From assembly GCA_040221095.1 (NCBI GenBank), contig JAVJVP010000003.1, positions 434,001 through 498,000 on the forward strand: a DNA stretch of 64,000 nt. Reading direction: 5' to 3'. Origin of the DNA: UBA1479 sp040221095. Its GTDB lineage: Bacteria; Pseudomonadota; Alphaproteobacteria; Rhodospirillales; Casp-alpha2. Shown in pieces: positions 42,974-52,290 of this stretch. Made by a program: the position numbers and the translations under genes. Position 1 is the first letter of the stretch; each line of letters opens with the position of its first letter. A model generated the notes under the pieces. The model had not been told where the DNA came from, did no database searches, and saw only the letters and a program-made list of their open reading frames with translations.

Positions 42974-43461
42974 ATCAGTTTCGGGAAATCCGTGACACCC
43001 ACGTCATGACCCATCTGGGTCAGCAGCGTGGTCAGCTGGCCCCGATGGTGGGTCTGGTGGTTGAACATATGGCTGACCAGAATCCAGCGCGGCTGATGGA
43101 ACGTCCGGTTGTCCATGCGCGACGTCCATTCGACGGATTCCGACAGCCAGGCCTCCGTCAGCGCCGCGGTCCAGGTTTCGATCTCGCCGTCCAGGGCCTC
43201 GCGTGCGGCGCGTAATGCGTCGAAGTCGGCAAACAGTTCCACGTCCGTCGTCGGGGCCGGGCGGTCGCCGCCGTCGAACCGGTTCAGCCAGGCGTTGTCG
43301 CCGAACATCAGGTGGTTCAGGGTGCCGTGCACGGATTTGAAGAAGGCCCCCCGGTCGGCCTTGCGGTCGGCGTCCGGGATATCGGCGCAGACGGCGTAGA
43401 CGGCCTGGTTCATGACGCGGTTGTATCGGGCGAAGGCCTGATAGAGGGCGGGCGTGGACAT
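42970..43461 (-). CDS. DinB-family four-helix protein
   Basis: A 163-residue DinB/YfiT-like protein. Likely metal ligands are His in K-S-V-H-G-T-L-N-H-L and the H-x-x-H-H-R-G-Q near the end. Many such proteins are thiol-dependent metalloenzymes; the role of this one is unknown, and the name does not imply the DinB polymerase. GAAGGAG precedes the ATG at 43461, which fixes the start. Confidence 0.85.
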   Translation of the reverse strand: MSTPALYQAFARYNRVMNQAVYAVCADIPDADRKADRGAFFKSVHGTLNHLMFGDNAWLNRFDGGDRPAPTTDVELFADFDALRAAREALDGEIETWTAALTEAWLSESVEWTSRMDNRTFHQPRWILVSHMFNHQTHHRGQLTTLLTQMGHDVGVTDFPKLI

Positions 43462-43539
43462 GGGCGTGGCTCCTTCGGCTGTCGGGCACAGTCTAGGAAG
43501 GAAGCACCCAGGCAATAAAGGGCAAGGTTGGAAAAACCC

Positions 43540-44460
43540 TTATGCCGGGACCAGCATGTTCAGGCGGTCGGCCGCGACGCGGGCGTCCAGCGGCAGGCGG
43601 GTGACGATGTCGCCGTCGCCCTGCACGGGCTCGCCGGCCATGCCCTCGACGATGATCGAGGTCGCGGGCACGACCTCATAATCGGGCAGCTTGTCGAGAC
43701 GGCCCAGCACCATCCAGGCGGTGTAGCGCAGGGCACTCCACGGCCCCACCGATTTGAACAGGCAGACATGCAGGCGCGGGTCGCCCAAGGCGGCGTCCTT
43801 GGCGCAGATGAAGCGCCCGCCGTAGAAATGGCCGTTCGCGAACACGGCCGAGCCCACGTCATAGGGGATGCCGTCGACGAGCAGCCGGTAGGCCCGGAAC
43901 CTGTAGCGGAAGAAACCGCAGAGCGTTTCCCACACATAGGCCGACTTGCCGATCAGGCGCTTCAGCCCCGCGTCGACCGAGGCCACCACATGGGCGTCGA
44001 AGCCGACCCCGGCCATCATCACGAAGCGCCGGCCGTTGACCTCCCCCAAATTGACGGGCCGGATGCGGCCGAGTGCGATGGTGCGGGCCAGGCCGACATC
44101 GTCCGTCGGCAGGTCCAGTTCGGCGGCCAGCACGTTGGCGGTGCCCAGCGGGATGATGCCGAGCGGCACCTGGCGCCCCGACAGGCCGTTGATGACCTCG
44201 TTGATGGTGCCGTCGCCGCCGGCGGCGACGATCACGTCATAGTCCTCGGCCGGGGCCTCGCGGGCCGTGCGTTCCGCGTCGCCGCGGGCCCGGGTTTCGT
44301 GCAGCGTGACGTCGGCGCCCAGGCTCCACATGATCTCCAAAATGCGGGTCAGGCGCGCCCGGCTGCGGGCACCCGCGGTCGGGTTGAAGATCACAAGAAC
44401 CTTGCGGGGAGCAGCCATCAGCGTGTCCGGCTCCCCCGGTAGGGTGTTTGAATCGGGCAT
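43540..44460 (-). CDS. YegS/diacylglycerol-kinase-like lipid kinase
   Basis: A 306-residue protein of the diacylglycerol/sphingosine kinase fold. I-F-N-P-T-A-G opens the catalytic domain and the nucleotide loop is G-G-D-G-T at 81-85; P-L-G-T-A-N-V-L-A follows. It should phosphorylate a lipid hydroxyl using ATP. An ATG at codon 15 (MAAPRK) could be the true start, giving 292 residues. The gene is divergent from the envelope cluster, consistent with a membrane-lipid role. Confidence 0.87.
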   Translation of the reverse strand: MPDSNTLPGEPDTLMAAPRKVLVIFNPTAGARSRARLTRILEIMWSLGADVTLHETRARGDAERTAREAPAEDYDVIVAAGGDGTINEVINGLSGRQVPLGIIPLGTANVLAAELDLPTDDVGLARTIALGRIRPVNLGEVNGRRFVMMAGVGFDAHVVASVDAGLKRLIGKSAYVWETLCGFFRYRFRAYRLLVDGIPYDVGSAVFANGHFYGGRFICAKDAALGDPRLHVCLFKSVGPWSALRYTAWMVLGRLDKLPDYEVVPATSIIVEGMAGEPVQGDGDIVTRLPLDARVAADRLNMLVPA

Positions 44461-44480
44461 GATGTGTCGTTTAGACCCAG

Positions 44481-44509
44481 GATTGTGGCACTTTTGTTGC
44501 GACTATAAT
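44481..44509 (+). promoter_or_regulatory. Possible promoter of the envelope cluster
   Basis: A perfect TATAAT at 44504-44509 lies in an AT-rich patch, with a weak GATTGT 17 bases upstream. It would give a leader of about 120 bases. A second TATAGG core lies at 44601-44606, closer to the gene. Confidence 0.35.
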
Positions 44510-44634
44510 TTCAAATTTATTTCTCGTGTGTGAAGTTTCAATGACAGCCCCTGAAAGTAATGGCGGACATATGGTCAATTACATAAAAGTCCCCACTAAA
44601 TATAGGCCATGCGACAACAACCGCCGTGGACGAC

Positions 44635-45495
44635 ATGAACGCTGTAAACCCGAAGACGTCTTACAAGTTCCGCTCGATCTGGATTTCCGACATCCATCTG
44701 GGCACCCGGGGATGTCAGGCGGAAATGCTCCTCGACTTCCTCAAGCATACGGAATCGAAATACCTCTATCTGGTCGGCGACATCATCGACGGCTGGCGCA
44801 TGCGCCGGGCCTGGTATTGGCGCCAGGCCCATAACGACGTGATCCAGAAGATTCTGCGCAAGGCGCGCAAGGGCACCCGCGTCGTCTACGTGCCGGGGAA
44901 CCACGACGAAAACTTCCGTGATTTCTCCAACCACCGGTTCGGGCGGGTCGCGGTTCTGAACGAGGCCTATCACACCATGGCCGACGGGCGACGCTTTCTG
45001 GTCATCCACGGCGATCAGTTCGACGGCGTGGTGAAGTACGCCAAGTGGTTGGCCTTCCTCGGCGACAATGCCTACAACGCGGCGCTGATGCTGAACCTGT
45101 GGCTGAATATCGTCCGGCGCAAGCTGGGATTCTCCTACTGGTCGCTGTCCGCCTATCTGAAGCACAAGGTCAAGAACGCGGTCGAGTTCGTGTCCAGCTA
45201 CGAGGCCGCCGTGGTCGGCGAGGCGCGCAAGCGCGGCGTGCAGGGCGTCATCTGCGGCCATATCCACACCGCCGAAATGCGCGACATGGACGGCATCCTC
45301 TACTGCAACGACGGCGACTGGGTCGAAAGCTGCACGGCCCTGGTCGAACACGAGGACGGCCGCCTGGAAATTCTCAAATGGGCGGAACTGCGCGGCCTAT
45401 CCTTTCTAAGGGACGAAGACGCATGCGACTCCTCATCGTCACCGATGCCTGGCTTCCCCAAATCAATGGTGTCGTCCGAACCCTCGACACGCTGA
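44635..45495 (+). CDS. LpxH-like metallophosphatase
   Basis: A 286-residue calcineurin-type phosphoesterase. All metal-site motifs are seen: S-D-I-H-L-G (Asp19, His21), V-G-D-I-I-D-G-W, P-G-N-H-D-E, I-H-G-D-Q-F-D and C-G-H-I-H-T-A. Such proteins are annotated UDP-2,3-diacylglucosamine diphosphatases (lipid A step 4), but alphaproteobacteria usually use LpxI for that reaction, so this paralogue may act on another substrate. The next gene, a glycosyltransferase, starts 73 bases before its end; the last 24 or so residues are Ser/Pro-rich, unlike the family. ATG 44635 is used; GTG 44626 is an alternative. Confidence 0.83.
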   Translation: MNAVNPKTSYKFRSIWISDIHLGTRGCQAEMLLDFLKHTESKYLYLVGDIIDGWRMRRAWYWRQAHNDVIQKILRKARKGTRVVYVPGNHDENFRDFSNHRFGRVAVLNEAYHTMADGRRFLVIHGDQFDGVVKYAKWLAFLGDNAYNAALMLNLWLNIVRRKLGFSYWSLSAYLKHKVKNAVEFVSSYEAAVVGEARKRGVQGVICGHIHTAEMRDMDGILYCNDGDWVESCTALVEHEDGRLEILKWAELRGLSFLRDEDACDSSSSPMPGFPKSMVSSEPSTR

Positions 45496-46424
45496 GGCAG
45501 GGGCTGGAGACGCGCGGCCACCAGGTCCGCCTGGTGACGCCGGACCTGTTCCGCTCGGTACCCTGTCCGACCTATCCGGAAATCCGGCTGGCCCTGTTCC
45601 CCGGCCGCCGGGTCGCGGCCATGATCGAGGAGTTCCAGCCCCAGGCGATCCATATCGCGACCGAGGGACCCCTGGGCGTCGCCGCCCGGGGCCATTGCCT
45701 GCGTAAGGGCTACCCATTCACCACGGCCTATCACACGCGGTTCCCCGAATATATTCATGCCCGGGTGCCGCTGCCGCTCGGCTGGCTCTACGCGGTGATG
45801 AAGTGGTTCCATGGGCCGTCATCGGCGATCATGGTGGCGACCCAGACCATCGAGGACGATCTGAAATCCCGGGGCTTCCGCCCGCCCGTGCGGCGCTGGT
45901 CGCGCGGCGTGTGGACGGACCTGTTCAAGCCCCGCGACAAGGCGTTCCTGGACGCGCCCCGGCCGATCAGCCTGTTCACCGGGCGGGTCGCCGTGGAAAA
46001 GAACATCGAGGCCTTCCTCAAGCTCGACCTGCCCGGCACCAAATACGTGGTCGGCGACGGCCCGCAGTTGGACGACCTGAAACGCAAATACCCCGCCGTG
46101 CGCTTCGCCGGGGTCAAGGAGGGGGAGGAATTGGCGCAATACTTCGCCGCCGCCGACGTCTTCGTGTTTCCGTCCCGGACCGACACCTTCGGCCTGGTCC
46201 TGCTGGAAGCCATGGCGTCCGGCGTGCCCGTCGCGGCCTATCCCGTGCCCGGGCCGCTCGACGTGGTCAACCAGTCGGGGGCCGGGGTGCTGTCCGACGA
46301 TCTGGCGGCGGCGGTCACGGCGGCCCTCGCCATCCCCGCCGAGACCTGCCGCAGCCATGCGCTCAAGTATTCCTGGGACGCCAGTTTCGACCAGTTCGAA
46401 GGCAATCTGCACGTGTTTCGCTGA
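45423..46424 (+). CDS. Family 4-type glycosyltransferase
   Basis: A 333-residue GT-B fold transferase. The N-terminus (M-R-L-L-I-V-T-D-A-W-L-P-Q-I-N-G-V-V-R-T) and the later G-R-V-A-V-E-K-N and F-P-S-R-T-D-T-F-G-L-V-L-L-E-A-M-A-S-G-V-P-V-A-A motif are those of GT4 enzymes resembling mannosyltransferases acting on lipids. It overlaps the upstream phosphatase by 73 bases in another frame, suggesting tight coupling. In many alphaproteobacteria the same two genes stay together, so they may act on one glycolipid. Confidence 0.88.
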   Translation: MRLLIVTDAWLPQINGVVRTLDTLRQGLETRGHQVRLVTPDLFRSVPCPTYPEIRLALFPGRRVAAMIEEFQPQAIHIATEGPLGVAARGHCLRKGYPFTTAYHTRFPEYIHARVPLPLGWLYAVMKWFHGPSSAIMVATQTIEDDLKSRGFRPPVRRWSRGVWTDLFKPRDKAFLDAPRPISLFTGRVAVEKNIEAFLKLDLPGTKYVVGDGPQLDDLKRKYPAVRFAGVKEGEELAQYFAAADVFVFPSRTDTFGLVLLEAMASGVPVAAYPVPGPLDVVNQSGAGVLSDDLAAAVTAALAIPAETCRSHALKYSWDASFDQFEGNLHVFR

Positions 46425-46540
46425 GGCCTTTAGAACTCGCTTATAAATCCCTGAAATCACGCGGGATTCTTGGCCTTTCTCAGGCTACGTGTTAAAAGGT
46501 CCGACCCTGTCCCAGGAACCTTCGGAAGGACCCGAGGCCC

Positions 46541-48361
46541 GTGGCGTCCGCCATCGATACCCATACGCCCGCCCATGCCTCCACGGCGAGCCTGCTCGGC
46601 CGGCTGTTCCGTGAAAGCATGCGTGTTTACGCGCGCTGGTTCTTCGCCGCACTTGTCTGCATGGCGCTGATGGCGGTGGCGACGGCGCTCAGCGCCTGGC
46701 TGATGGAGCCGGTGGTCAACGACATCTTCGTCAACCGTGACGAAACCATGCTGATGCCCGTGGGCCTGGCAGTGTTCGCCGTGTTCATCGTCAAGGGCCT
46801 GGCCAACTACGGGCAGGCGACGCTGATGGCCTATGTGGGACTGCGCATCGTCACCGACAATCAGAACCGCCTGTTCGACAAGCTGTCGCGCATGGACGTG
46901 AAGTTCTTTCAGGATTCCAACACGGGCGGGCTGATTTCCCGCTTCCTGGTCGACATCAACCAGATGCGCAGCGCCGTGTCCACGGCCTGGGTCTCCCTCG
47001 GCAAGGACGCCATGACCCTGATCGGTCTGATCGGCGTCACCTTCTATCAGGATTGGCAGCTGGCGCTGATCGCCTTCTTCATCTTCCCGGCGGCCCTTCT
47101 GCCCATCGTCAAGCTGGGCCGCCGCATGCGCAAGGTGACGGCCAACACGCAACGGGAAATGGGCCTGTTCACGACGCTGCTGGAACAGACCATCCAGGGC
47201 ATCCGCGTGGTCAAGGCCTATTCCATGGAAGCTTACGAGCGGGCGCGCGTCGGCGTGATCGTCGAGCGCGTTTTCAAGCTGACCATGAAGGCCGAGCGCA
47301 CCCGGGCTCTCTCCAGCCCGATCATGGAAACCCTCGGCGGCGTCGCCGTCGGCATCGTCATCTTCTACGGCGGCTACCGGGTGATCCACGGCAACACGGA
47401 CGCGGGCTCGTTCTTTTCCTTCATCACGGCGCTGCTTCTGGCCTACGAGCCCATGAAGCGGCTGGCCAACCTCAACGCCGCCCTGCAGCAGGGTCTGGCC
47501 GGCGCCGACCGTCTGTTCCAGATGCTCGACATGGAACCGGCGATCCGGGAAGCGCCCGACGCACGAGCCCTGCCCACGCCGGTCAAGGGCGCCGTCGAAT
47601 TCCGCAATGTCGGCTTCGCCTATACCCCGGACCGCAAGACCCTCGACGATCTGTCGCTGACCGTGCCGGCGGGCAAGACCGTGGCCCTGGTCGGCCCGTC
47701 CGGGGCGGGCAAGTCGACGATCCTCAACCTGATCCCCCGGTTCTACGACGTGGCCGAGGGGGCGGTTCTGGTCGACGGCCTGGACGTGCGCAGCCTGACG
47801 TTCCAGTCCCTGCGCGGCGCCATGGCCCTGGTCAGCCAGGAAGTCACCCTGTTCGACGATACCGTGCGCGCCAACATCGCCTACGGCCGGGCGGGCGCCA
47901 CCGAGGACGAGATCATCGAGGCGGCCAGGAACGCCGCCGCTCATGACTTCATCGCCGCCCTGCCCGACGGCTACGACACCCTGGTCGGCGAACAGGGGGT
48001 CAAGCTTTCCGGCGGCCAGCGCCAGCGCCTGGCCATCGCCCGGGCGATGCTGAAGAATGCGCCGATCCTGTTGCTCGACGAGGCGACCTCGGCCCTCGAC
48101 ACGGAATCGGAACGCCAGGTGCAGGCGGCGCTCGACGCGCTGATGACCGACCGCACGACCCTGGTCATCGCCCACCGCCTGTCGACCGTGGTCCGCGCCG
48201 ACCTGATCTGCGTCATCGTCGGCGGCCGCGTCGCCGAACAGGGCAGCCACGCGGAACTGCTGGCCCGGGGCGGCCATTACAAGCATCTCTATGAACTGCA
48301 GTTCGCCGGCGATGCCCCGGGGAACGGTCCGGACGCCGCCCGCCAGGCGGCGGGACGGTAG
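46541..48361 (+). CDS. msbA: MsbA-type lipid A exporter (ABC transporter, fused TMD-NBD)
   Basis: A 606-residue half-transporter: six hydrophobic helices to about residue 320, then an ATPase domain with Walker A (G-P-S-G-A-G-K-S-T near 385), the signature L-S-G-G-Q-R-Q near 489, and L-L-L-D-E-A-T-S-A-L-D. Homodimers flip lipid A-core from the inner to the outer leaflet. Start is GTG at 46541 with GGAAGGA upstream. Its position just before waaA and lpxK supports lipid A rather than drug export. Confidence 0.9.
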   Translation: MASAIDTHTPAHASTASLLGRLFRESMRVYARWFFAALVCMALMAVATALSAWLMEPVVNDIFVNRDETMLMPVGLAVFAVFIVKGLANYGQATLMAYVGLRIVTDNQNRLFDKLSRMDVKFFQDSNTGGLISRFLVDINQMRSAVSTAWVSLGKDAMTLIGLIGVTFYQDWQLALIAFFIFPAALLPIVKLGRRMRKVTANTQREMGLFTTLLEQTIQGIRVVKAYSMEAYERARVGVIVERVFKLTMKAERTRALSSPIMETLGGVAVGIVIFYGGYRVIHGNTDAGSFFSFITALLLAYEPMKRLANLNAALQQGLAGADRLFQMLDMEPAIREAPDARALPTPVKGAVEFRNVGFAYTPDRKTLDDLSLTVPAGKTVALVGPSGAGKSTILNLIPRFYDVAEGAVLVDGLDVRSLTFQSLRGAMALVSQEVTLFDDTVRANIAYGRAGATEDEIIEAARNAAAHDFIAALPDGYDTLVGEQGVKLSGGQRQRLAIARAMLKNAPILLLDEATSALDTESERQVQAALDALMTDRTTLVIAHRLSTVVRADLICVIVGGRVAEQGSHAELLARGGHYKHLYELQFAGDAPGNGPDAARQAAGR

Positions 48362-48385
48362 CCGGCCCGGGCCGGTGACCGCGCC

Positions 48386-49105
48386 ATGCTGAAACGGCTC
48401 GTGAAAAGCGATGGATTGCGCCGGGTGCTGTGCTGGCTGGGCTCGCTCTACATCCGCCTGGTTCACGCCACGGGCCGCTGGCAGGTCATCGGTGGCGACG
48501 CGGCGCGGGCCCATTGGGCGGCGGGCAGGCCCTTCATTCTGTGTTTCTGGCACGGCCGGATCTTGATGATGCCCCATTGCTGGCCCCGGGACCGTGACAT
48601 CCACATGCTGATTTCCCAGCATCGCGACGGCCAGATCATCGCCCGCACGGTGGGCCATTTCGGGATCAAGACGGTGGCGGGCTCGTCCTCCCGGGGCGGG
48701 GCTCAGGCGCTGCGCGCCATGGTCAAGGCGCTGAAGGCCGGCGACTGCGTCGGCATCACCCCCGACGGCCCCAGGGGCCCCCGCATGCGGGCCTCGGACG
48801 GGGCCGTGGCCCTGGCCCGGCTGTCGGGCGTGCCGATCATCCCGGCGACCTTTGGTGCCGCGCGGGGGCGGGTGGTGCAAAGCTGGGACCGCTTCCTGGT
48901 CGCTTGGCCCTTCGGGCGGGGGGTGATCGTCTGGGGCGATCCGATCGAGGTTGCCCGCGACGCCGATGCCGATCAATTGAACGCGGCCCGAACCCGGGTC
49001 GAAGAGGCGCTCAACGCCATCACCGCCGAGGCCGACCGCCTGACCGGGCGCACACCCGTCACGCCGGATGCCATGCCGTCCACCATGGCCGGGGAGACTT
49101 CGTGA
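48386..49105 (+). CDS. DUF374-type lysophospholipid acyltransferase-like protein
   Basis: A 239-residue protein of the DUF374 family, a branch of the glycerophosphate acyltransferase fold. I-S-Q-H-R-D-G (HX-D pair) and T-P-D-G-P-R-G-P are the two active motifs. In alphaproteobacteria this family stands between msbA and waaA, as here, and is presumed to add or handle an acyl group on lipid A or a phospholipid; the exact reaction is not established. Its stop overlaps the waaA start (TGATG). Confidence 0.87.
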   Translation: MLKRLVKSDGLRRVLCWLGSLYIRLVHATGRWQVIGGDAARAHWAAGRPFILCFWHGRILMMPHCWPRDRDIHMLISQHRDGQIIARTVGHFGIKTVAGSSSRGGAQALRAMVKALKAGDCVGITPDGPRGPRMRASDGAVALARLSGVPIIPATFGAARGRVVQSWDRFLVAWPFGRGVIVWGDPIEVARDADADQLNAARTRVEEALNAITAEADRLTGRTPVTPDAMPSTMAGETS

Positions 49106-50382
49106 TGCTCGGTCTCTACCGCTTTCTGACCGCCCTGGGGGCCCCCCTGATCCATATCTACCTGGGCCGGCGGATCAAGGCCGGAAAAGAAGACCCCCAC
49201 CGCTTTAACGAACGTCTCGGCCGGGCCGCCCTGGCCCGCCCCGACGGGCCCCTGATCTGGCTGCATGGCGCCAGCGTCGGCGAGGCCATGTCCCTGCTGA
49301 CCCTGATCACCCGCCTGAAGACGGCGGTGCCCACGGCCAACATCCTGGTCACCACGGGGACCGTGACCTCGGCGCGCATGCTGGCCGACCGCCTGCCCAG
49401 GGGGGCGGTTCATCAATACGTGCCGGTCGACCGCATGACCTATGTGCGCCGCTTCCTCGACCATTGGCGGCCGGACCTGACGCTCTGGGCGGAATCGGAA
49501 TTCTGGCCCAACCTGATTTCGGAAACGGCGGCGCGGGGCAATCCCCTGGTCCTGGTCAACGGGCGCATTTCGCCGCGTTCCTTCACGGGCTGGTCGCGGG
49601 CACCCAAATTCATCGCCGGGCTGCTTGGCGGGTTTTCTCTATGCCTGGGGCAGACCGACGGCGACGCCGACCGTCTGCGCCTGCTGGGGGCGGCGGGCGC
49701 GCGGTCCATCGGAAACCTGAAATTCGCCGCCGACCCGCTGCCCGCCGACGCGGGGCATCTTGCGGCCATGCGGGCGGCGACGGCGGGCCGTCCCCTGTGG
49801 CTCGCGGCCAGCACCTGGTCCGGCGAGGAAGACATCGCCTGGCGCGTCCATCAGGACCTGGCCCCCGCCCATCCGGGGATGTTGACGATCATCGTGCCGC
49901 GCCATCCCAACCGGGGGCCGGAAATCGCGGCCCAGCTTGCCGCACAAGGGGCCAAGGTCAAACGGCGTGAGGCCGGGGCCATGCCCGATGCGGGGACCGA
50001 CGTCTACATCGCCGACACCATGGGCGAACTGGGCCTGTTCTTCACCCTGGCTCCCGTCGTGTTCATGGGCAAGTCGCTGTCGGCCGAGGGCGGGCAGAAC
50101 CTGCTGGAGCCGGCGCGACTCGGCTGCGCCGTGCTGCACGGCCCGTGCATGACCAATTTCGCCGACATGAGTACCCGCATGGCCGCGGCCGGCGCGTCGC
50201 TGCCTGTCGCCGACGGGACGGGCCTGAGCGCCGCCGTGGGCCGTCTGCTCGCTGAGCCGGCGGAAGCCCAGGCCCTCGCCGAACGCGCCGCCGACTTCGC
50301 CCGGGCAGAGGCCGGAATCATCGATCGTCTGATGGCCGAACTCACCCCCTATCTGGCGCCCCTCGGCGGAGACGCGCGATGA
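49105..50382 (+). CDS. waaA: Kdo transferase (WaaA/KdtA)
   Basis: A 425-residue membrane-associated glycosyltransferase that adds 3-deoxy-D-manno-octulosonic acid to lipid IVA. An N-terminal anchor is followed by W-L-H-G-A-S-V-G-E (the acceptor site), W-A-E-S-E-F-W-P-N and G-G-Q-N-L-L-E-P-A, all typical of WaaA. The ATG at 49105 is taken; the frame is open for 67 codons upstream but that region belongs to the previous gene. The last 4 bases overlap lpxK. Confidence 0.93.
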   Translation: MLGLYRFLTALGAPLIHIYLGRRIKAGKEDPHRFNERLGRAALARPDGPLIWLHGASVGEAMSLLTLITRLKTAVPTANILVTTGTVTSARMLADRLPRGAVHQYVPVDRMTYVRRFLDHWRPDLTLWAESEFWPNLISETAARGNPLVLVNGRISPRSFTGWSRAPKFIAGLLGGFSLCLGQTDGDADRLRLLGAAGARSIGNLKFAADPLPADAGHLAAMRAATAGRPLWLAASTWSGEEDIAWRVHQDLAPAHPGMLTIIVPRHPNRGPEIAAQLAAQGAKVKRREAGAMPDAGTDVYIADTMGELGLFFTLAPVVFMGKSLSAEGGQNLLEPARLGCAVLHGPCMTNFADMSTRMAAAGASLPVADGTGLSAAVGRLLAEPAEAQALAERAADFARAEAGIIDRLMAELTPYLAPLGGDAR

Positions 50383-51368
50383 AGGCCCCCGGGTTCTGGT
50401 ATGCCCGCCCGCCGTCCGTGCTGGGGGCCGTGCTGTCGCCCCTGGGACTGGCCTACGGGGCGGCGACGGCGCTCCGTCAACGCAGGGCGGTACCGATCGA
50501 TGCGGGCGTGCCGGTTGTCTGCGTCGGCAACCTGACCGCCGGCGGGGCGGGCAAGACGCCCGTGGTGATCGACCTGGTCCGGCGGTTGGCGGCCAAGGGC
50601 GCGGTCCCCCATGTCGTCAGCCGTGGTTACGGCGGCGCCGCCGAGAGTGCCCCCCGGCGGGTCGACGCCGCATCGGATACCGCCGATGCGGTGGGCGACG
50701 AGCCCCTGATGATGTCGCGGACGGCCCCCGTATGGGTCGCCGGCGACCGTCCTGCCGCGGCCCGGGCGGCGGTGAACGCGGGGGCGGGGGTGCTGGTCCT
50801 CGATGACGGGTTCCAGGACCCGGCGGTCGCCAAGACCCTGTCCGTCGTCGTCGTTGACGGGTTTTACGGGTTCGGAAACGGCTTCATGATTCCGGCCGGT
50901 CCTCTTCGCGAGACGATCCGGGCCGGGCTGGCGCGGGCGGATGCAATGGTCATCCTGGGCGATGACGCCTGGGGGGTGGCCGATGCGGCCAGGCGGTTCG
51001 GCCCGAAAAACCTGCCCGTATTGACGGCAAGGATCGTGCCCGGCCCCGAGGTCGCGCGGATCGCGAAGGTTCTGGGCGTCGCTTTCGCCGGTATCGGCCA
51101 TCCGGAAAAGTTTTTCCGCACCTTGCGCGATCACGGCTGCCGGCTTGCCGCAACGCAGGCCTTTCCCGACCATCACCCCTTCGGCGGCGCGGAATTGGCG
51201 GGCCTGAAGCGGCGGGCGGAAGCCCTGAAGGCAAGCCTCATCACCACGGAAAAAGACCTGATGCGCATTCCCGAGGACCTTCGTTCGGACATTGAAGTCT
51301 TGACAATCACCCTGCAATGGGACGACGAAGCGGCCCTCGACCGATTGCTTCAACCCGTCAAACCCTGA
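50379..51368 (+). CDS. lpxK: Tetraacyldisaccharide 4'-kinase (LpxK)
   Basis: A 329-residue inner-membrane-associated kinase that phosphorylates the 4' position to give lipid IVA. The P-loop is unusual and diagnostic: V-G-N-L-T-A-G-G-A-G-K-T-P at about 49-61, then S-R-G-Y-G-G and D-D-G-F-Q-D. ATGA overlap with waaA shows translational coupling. Biochemically it precedes WaaA. Confidence 0.93.
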   Translation: MKAPGFWYARPPSVLGAVLSPLGLAYGAATALRQRRAVPIDAGVPVVCVGNLTAGGAGKTPVVIDLVRRLAAKGAVPHVVSRGYGGAAESAPRRVDAASDTADAVGDEPLMMSRTAPVWVAGDRPAAARAAVNAGAGVLVLDDGFQDPAVAKTLSVVVVDGFYGFGNGFMIPAGPLRETIRAGLARADAMVILGDDAWGVADAARRFGPKNLPVLTARIVPGPEVARIAKVLGVAFAGIGHPEKFFRTLRDHGCRLAATQAFPDHHPFGGAELAGLKRRAEALKASLITTEKDLMRIPEDLRSDIEVLTITLQWDDEAALDRLLQPVKP

Positions 51369-51384
51369 TCAGGCTGCCGTTTCC

Positions 51385-52290
51385 ATGGCCCATATGCCGG
51401 CCCCGTTGAACAAATACGTCCTTCACCCCGTCCAGGCGGCGGGGACGTTCGCCGTGTACATGTTCTTTCGCATTTTGCCGCTGGATTGGGCGTCGGGGGT
51501 GGGCGGATTTCTGGCGCGCACCATTGGGCCGCGCCTGCGCCTGTCGGACCGGGCGCGCAAGAACCTGCGCGCCGTGTTCCCCGACATGGCGGATGCCGAG
51601 GTCGCGCGCATCGTCCGCGGCATGTGGGACAACCTGGGCCGGCTGGCCGCCGAATTCCCGCATCTGCAGGAAATCGACGTCTATGCCGGGGACGGCCGGG
51701 TGATCGTCGAAGGTGGCGAATACGTGGATCAGCTGCGCGACGATCATGAGGCGGGGATTTTCTATTCCGCCCATATCGGCAACTGGGAAATTCTGGCCTT
51801 GGGCGCGACGCAGCGGGGTCTGCCGCTCGACCGGGTCTACCGCGAGGCCAACAACCGCCTGGTCGAATGGCTGTACCGCAACGGCCGCGCCGCGGTCGAG
51901 GGCGCCCTGATCCCCAAGGGACCGCAGGGCGTGCGTCAGCTTCTCAACGCCTTCCGCTCGGGCAGCCATCTTGCCATGCTGGTCGACCAGAAGATGAACG
52001 ACGGCATCGCCGTGCCGTTCTTCGGCCGCCCGGCCATGACGGCCCCCGCCTTGGCCGAACTGGCCCTGCGCCATGACTGCCCCGTGGTGGCGGCCAGGGT
52101 GACGCGGGTCAAGGGGGCCACCTTCAAGATGACGGCCCTGCCGCCCGTCCGTTTCGCGAAGACCGGCGACCACAAGGCCGACGTCCTGGCCGCGATGACG
52201 CAAATCAACGATCAGGTCGAACAATGGGTCCGCGACACGCCGGAACAGTGGCTGTGGCTGCACAACCGCTGGCCGAACGGCGGGGAATAG
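51385..52290 (+). CDS. Lipid A late acyltransferase (LpxL/HtrB family)
   Basis: A 301-residue acyltransferase. The HX4E catalytic motif is His130 to Glu135 (S-A-H-I-G-N-W-E), with V-D-Q-K and the W-L-W-L-H-N-R-W end typical of LpxL/LpxM enzymes. It should transfer a secondary acyl chain from acyl-ACP to Kdo2-lipid IVA. One copy only is seen, so which chain (laurate or other) is unknown. It closes the plus-strand envelope cluster and abuts the M23 peptidase end without a gap. Confidence 0.88.
   Translation: MAHMPAPLNKYVLHPVQAAGTFAVYMFFRILPLDWASGVGGFLARTIGPRLRLSDRARKNLRAVFPDMADAEVARIVRGMWDNLGRLAAEFPHLQEIDVYAGDGRVIVEGGEYVDQLRDDHEAGIFYSAHIGNWEILALGATQRGLPLDRVYREANNRLVEWLYRNGRAAVEGALIPKGPQGVRQLLNAFRSGSHLAMLVDQKMNDGIAVPFFGRPAMTAPALAELALRHDCPVVAARVTRVKGATFKMTALPPVRFAKTGDHKADVLAAMTQINDQVEQWVRDTPEQWLWLHNRWPNGGE

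Noticed and set aside
45423..45495. Frameshift joining the metallophosphatase and the glycosyltransferase
   Set aside because: Both products have complete domains and a normal start for the second, so an overlap explains the data without a frameshift.
46457..48976. An 839-codon open frame on the minus strand
   Set aside because: It mirrors msbA and the DUF374 gene on plus, and its translation is low-complexity with no recognisable domain.
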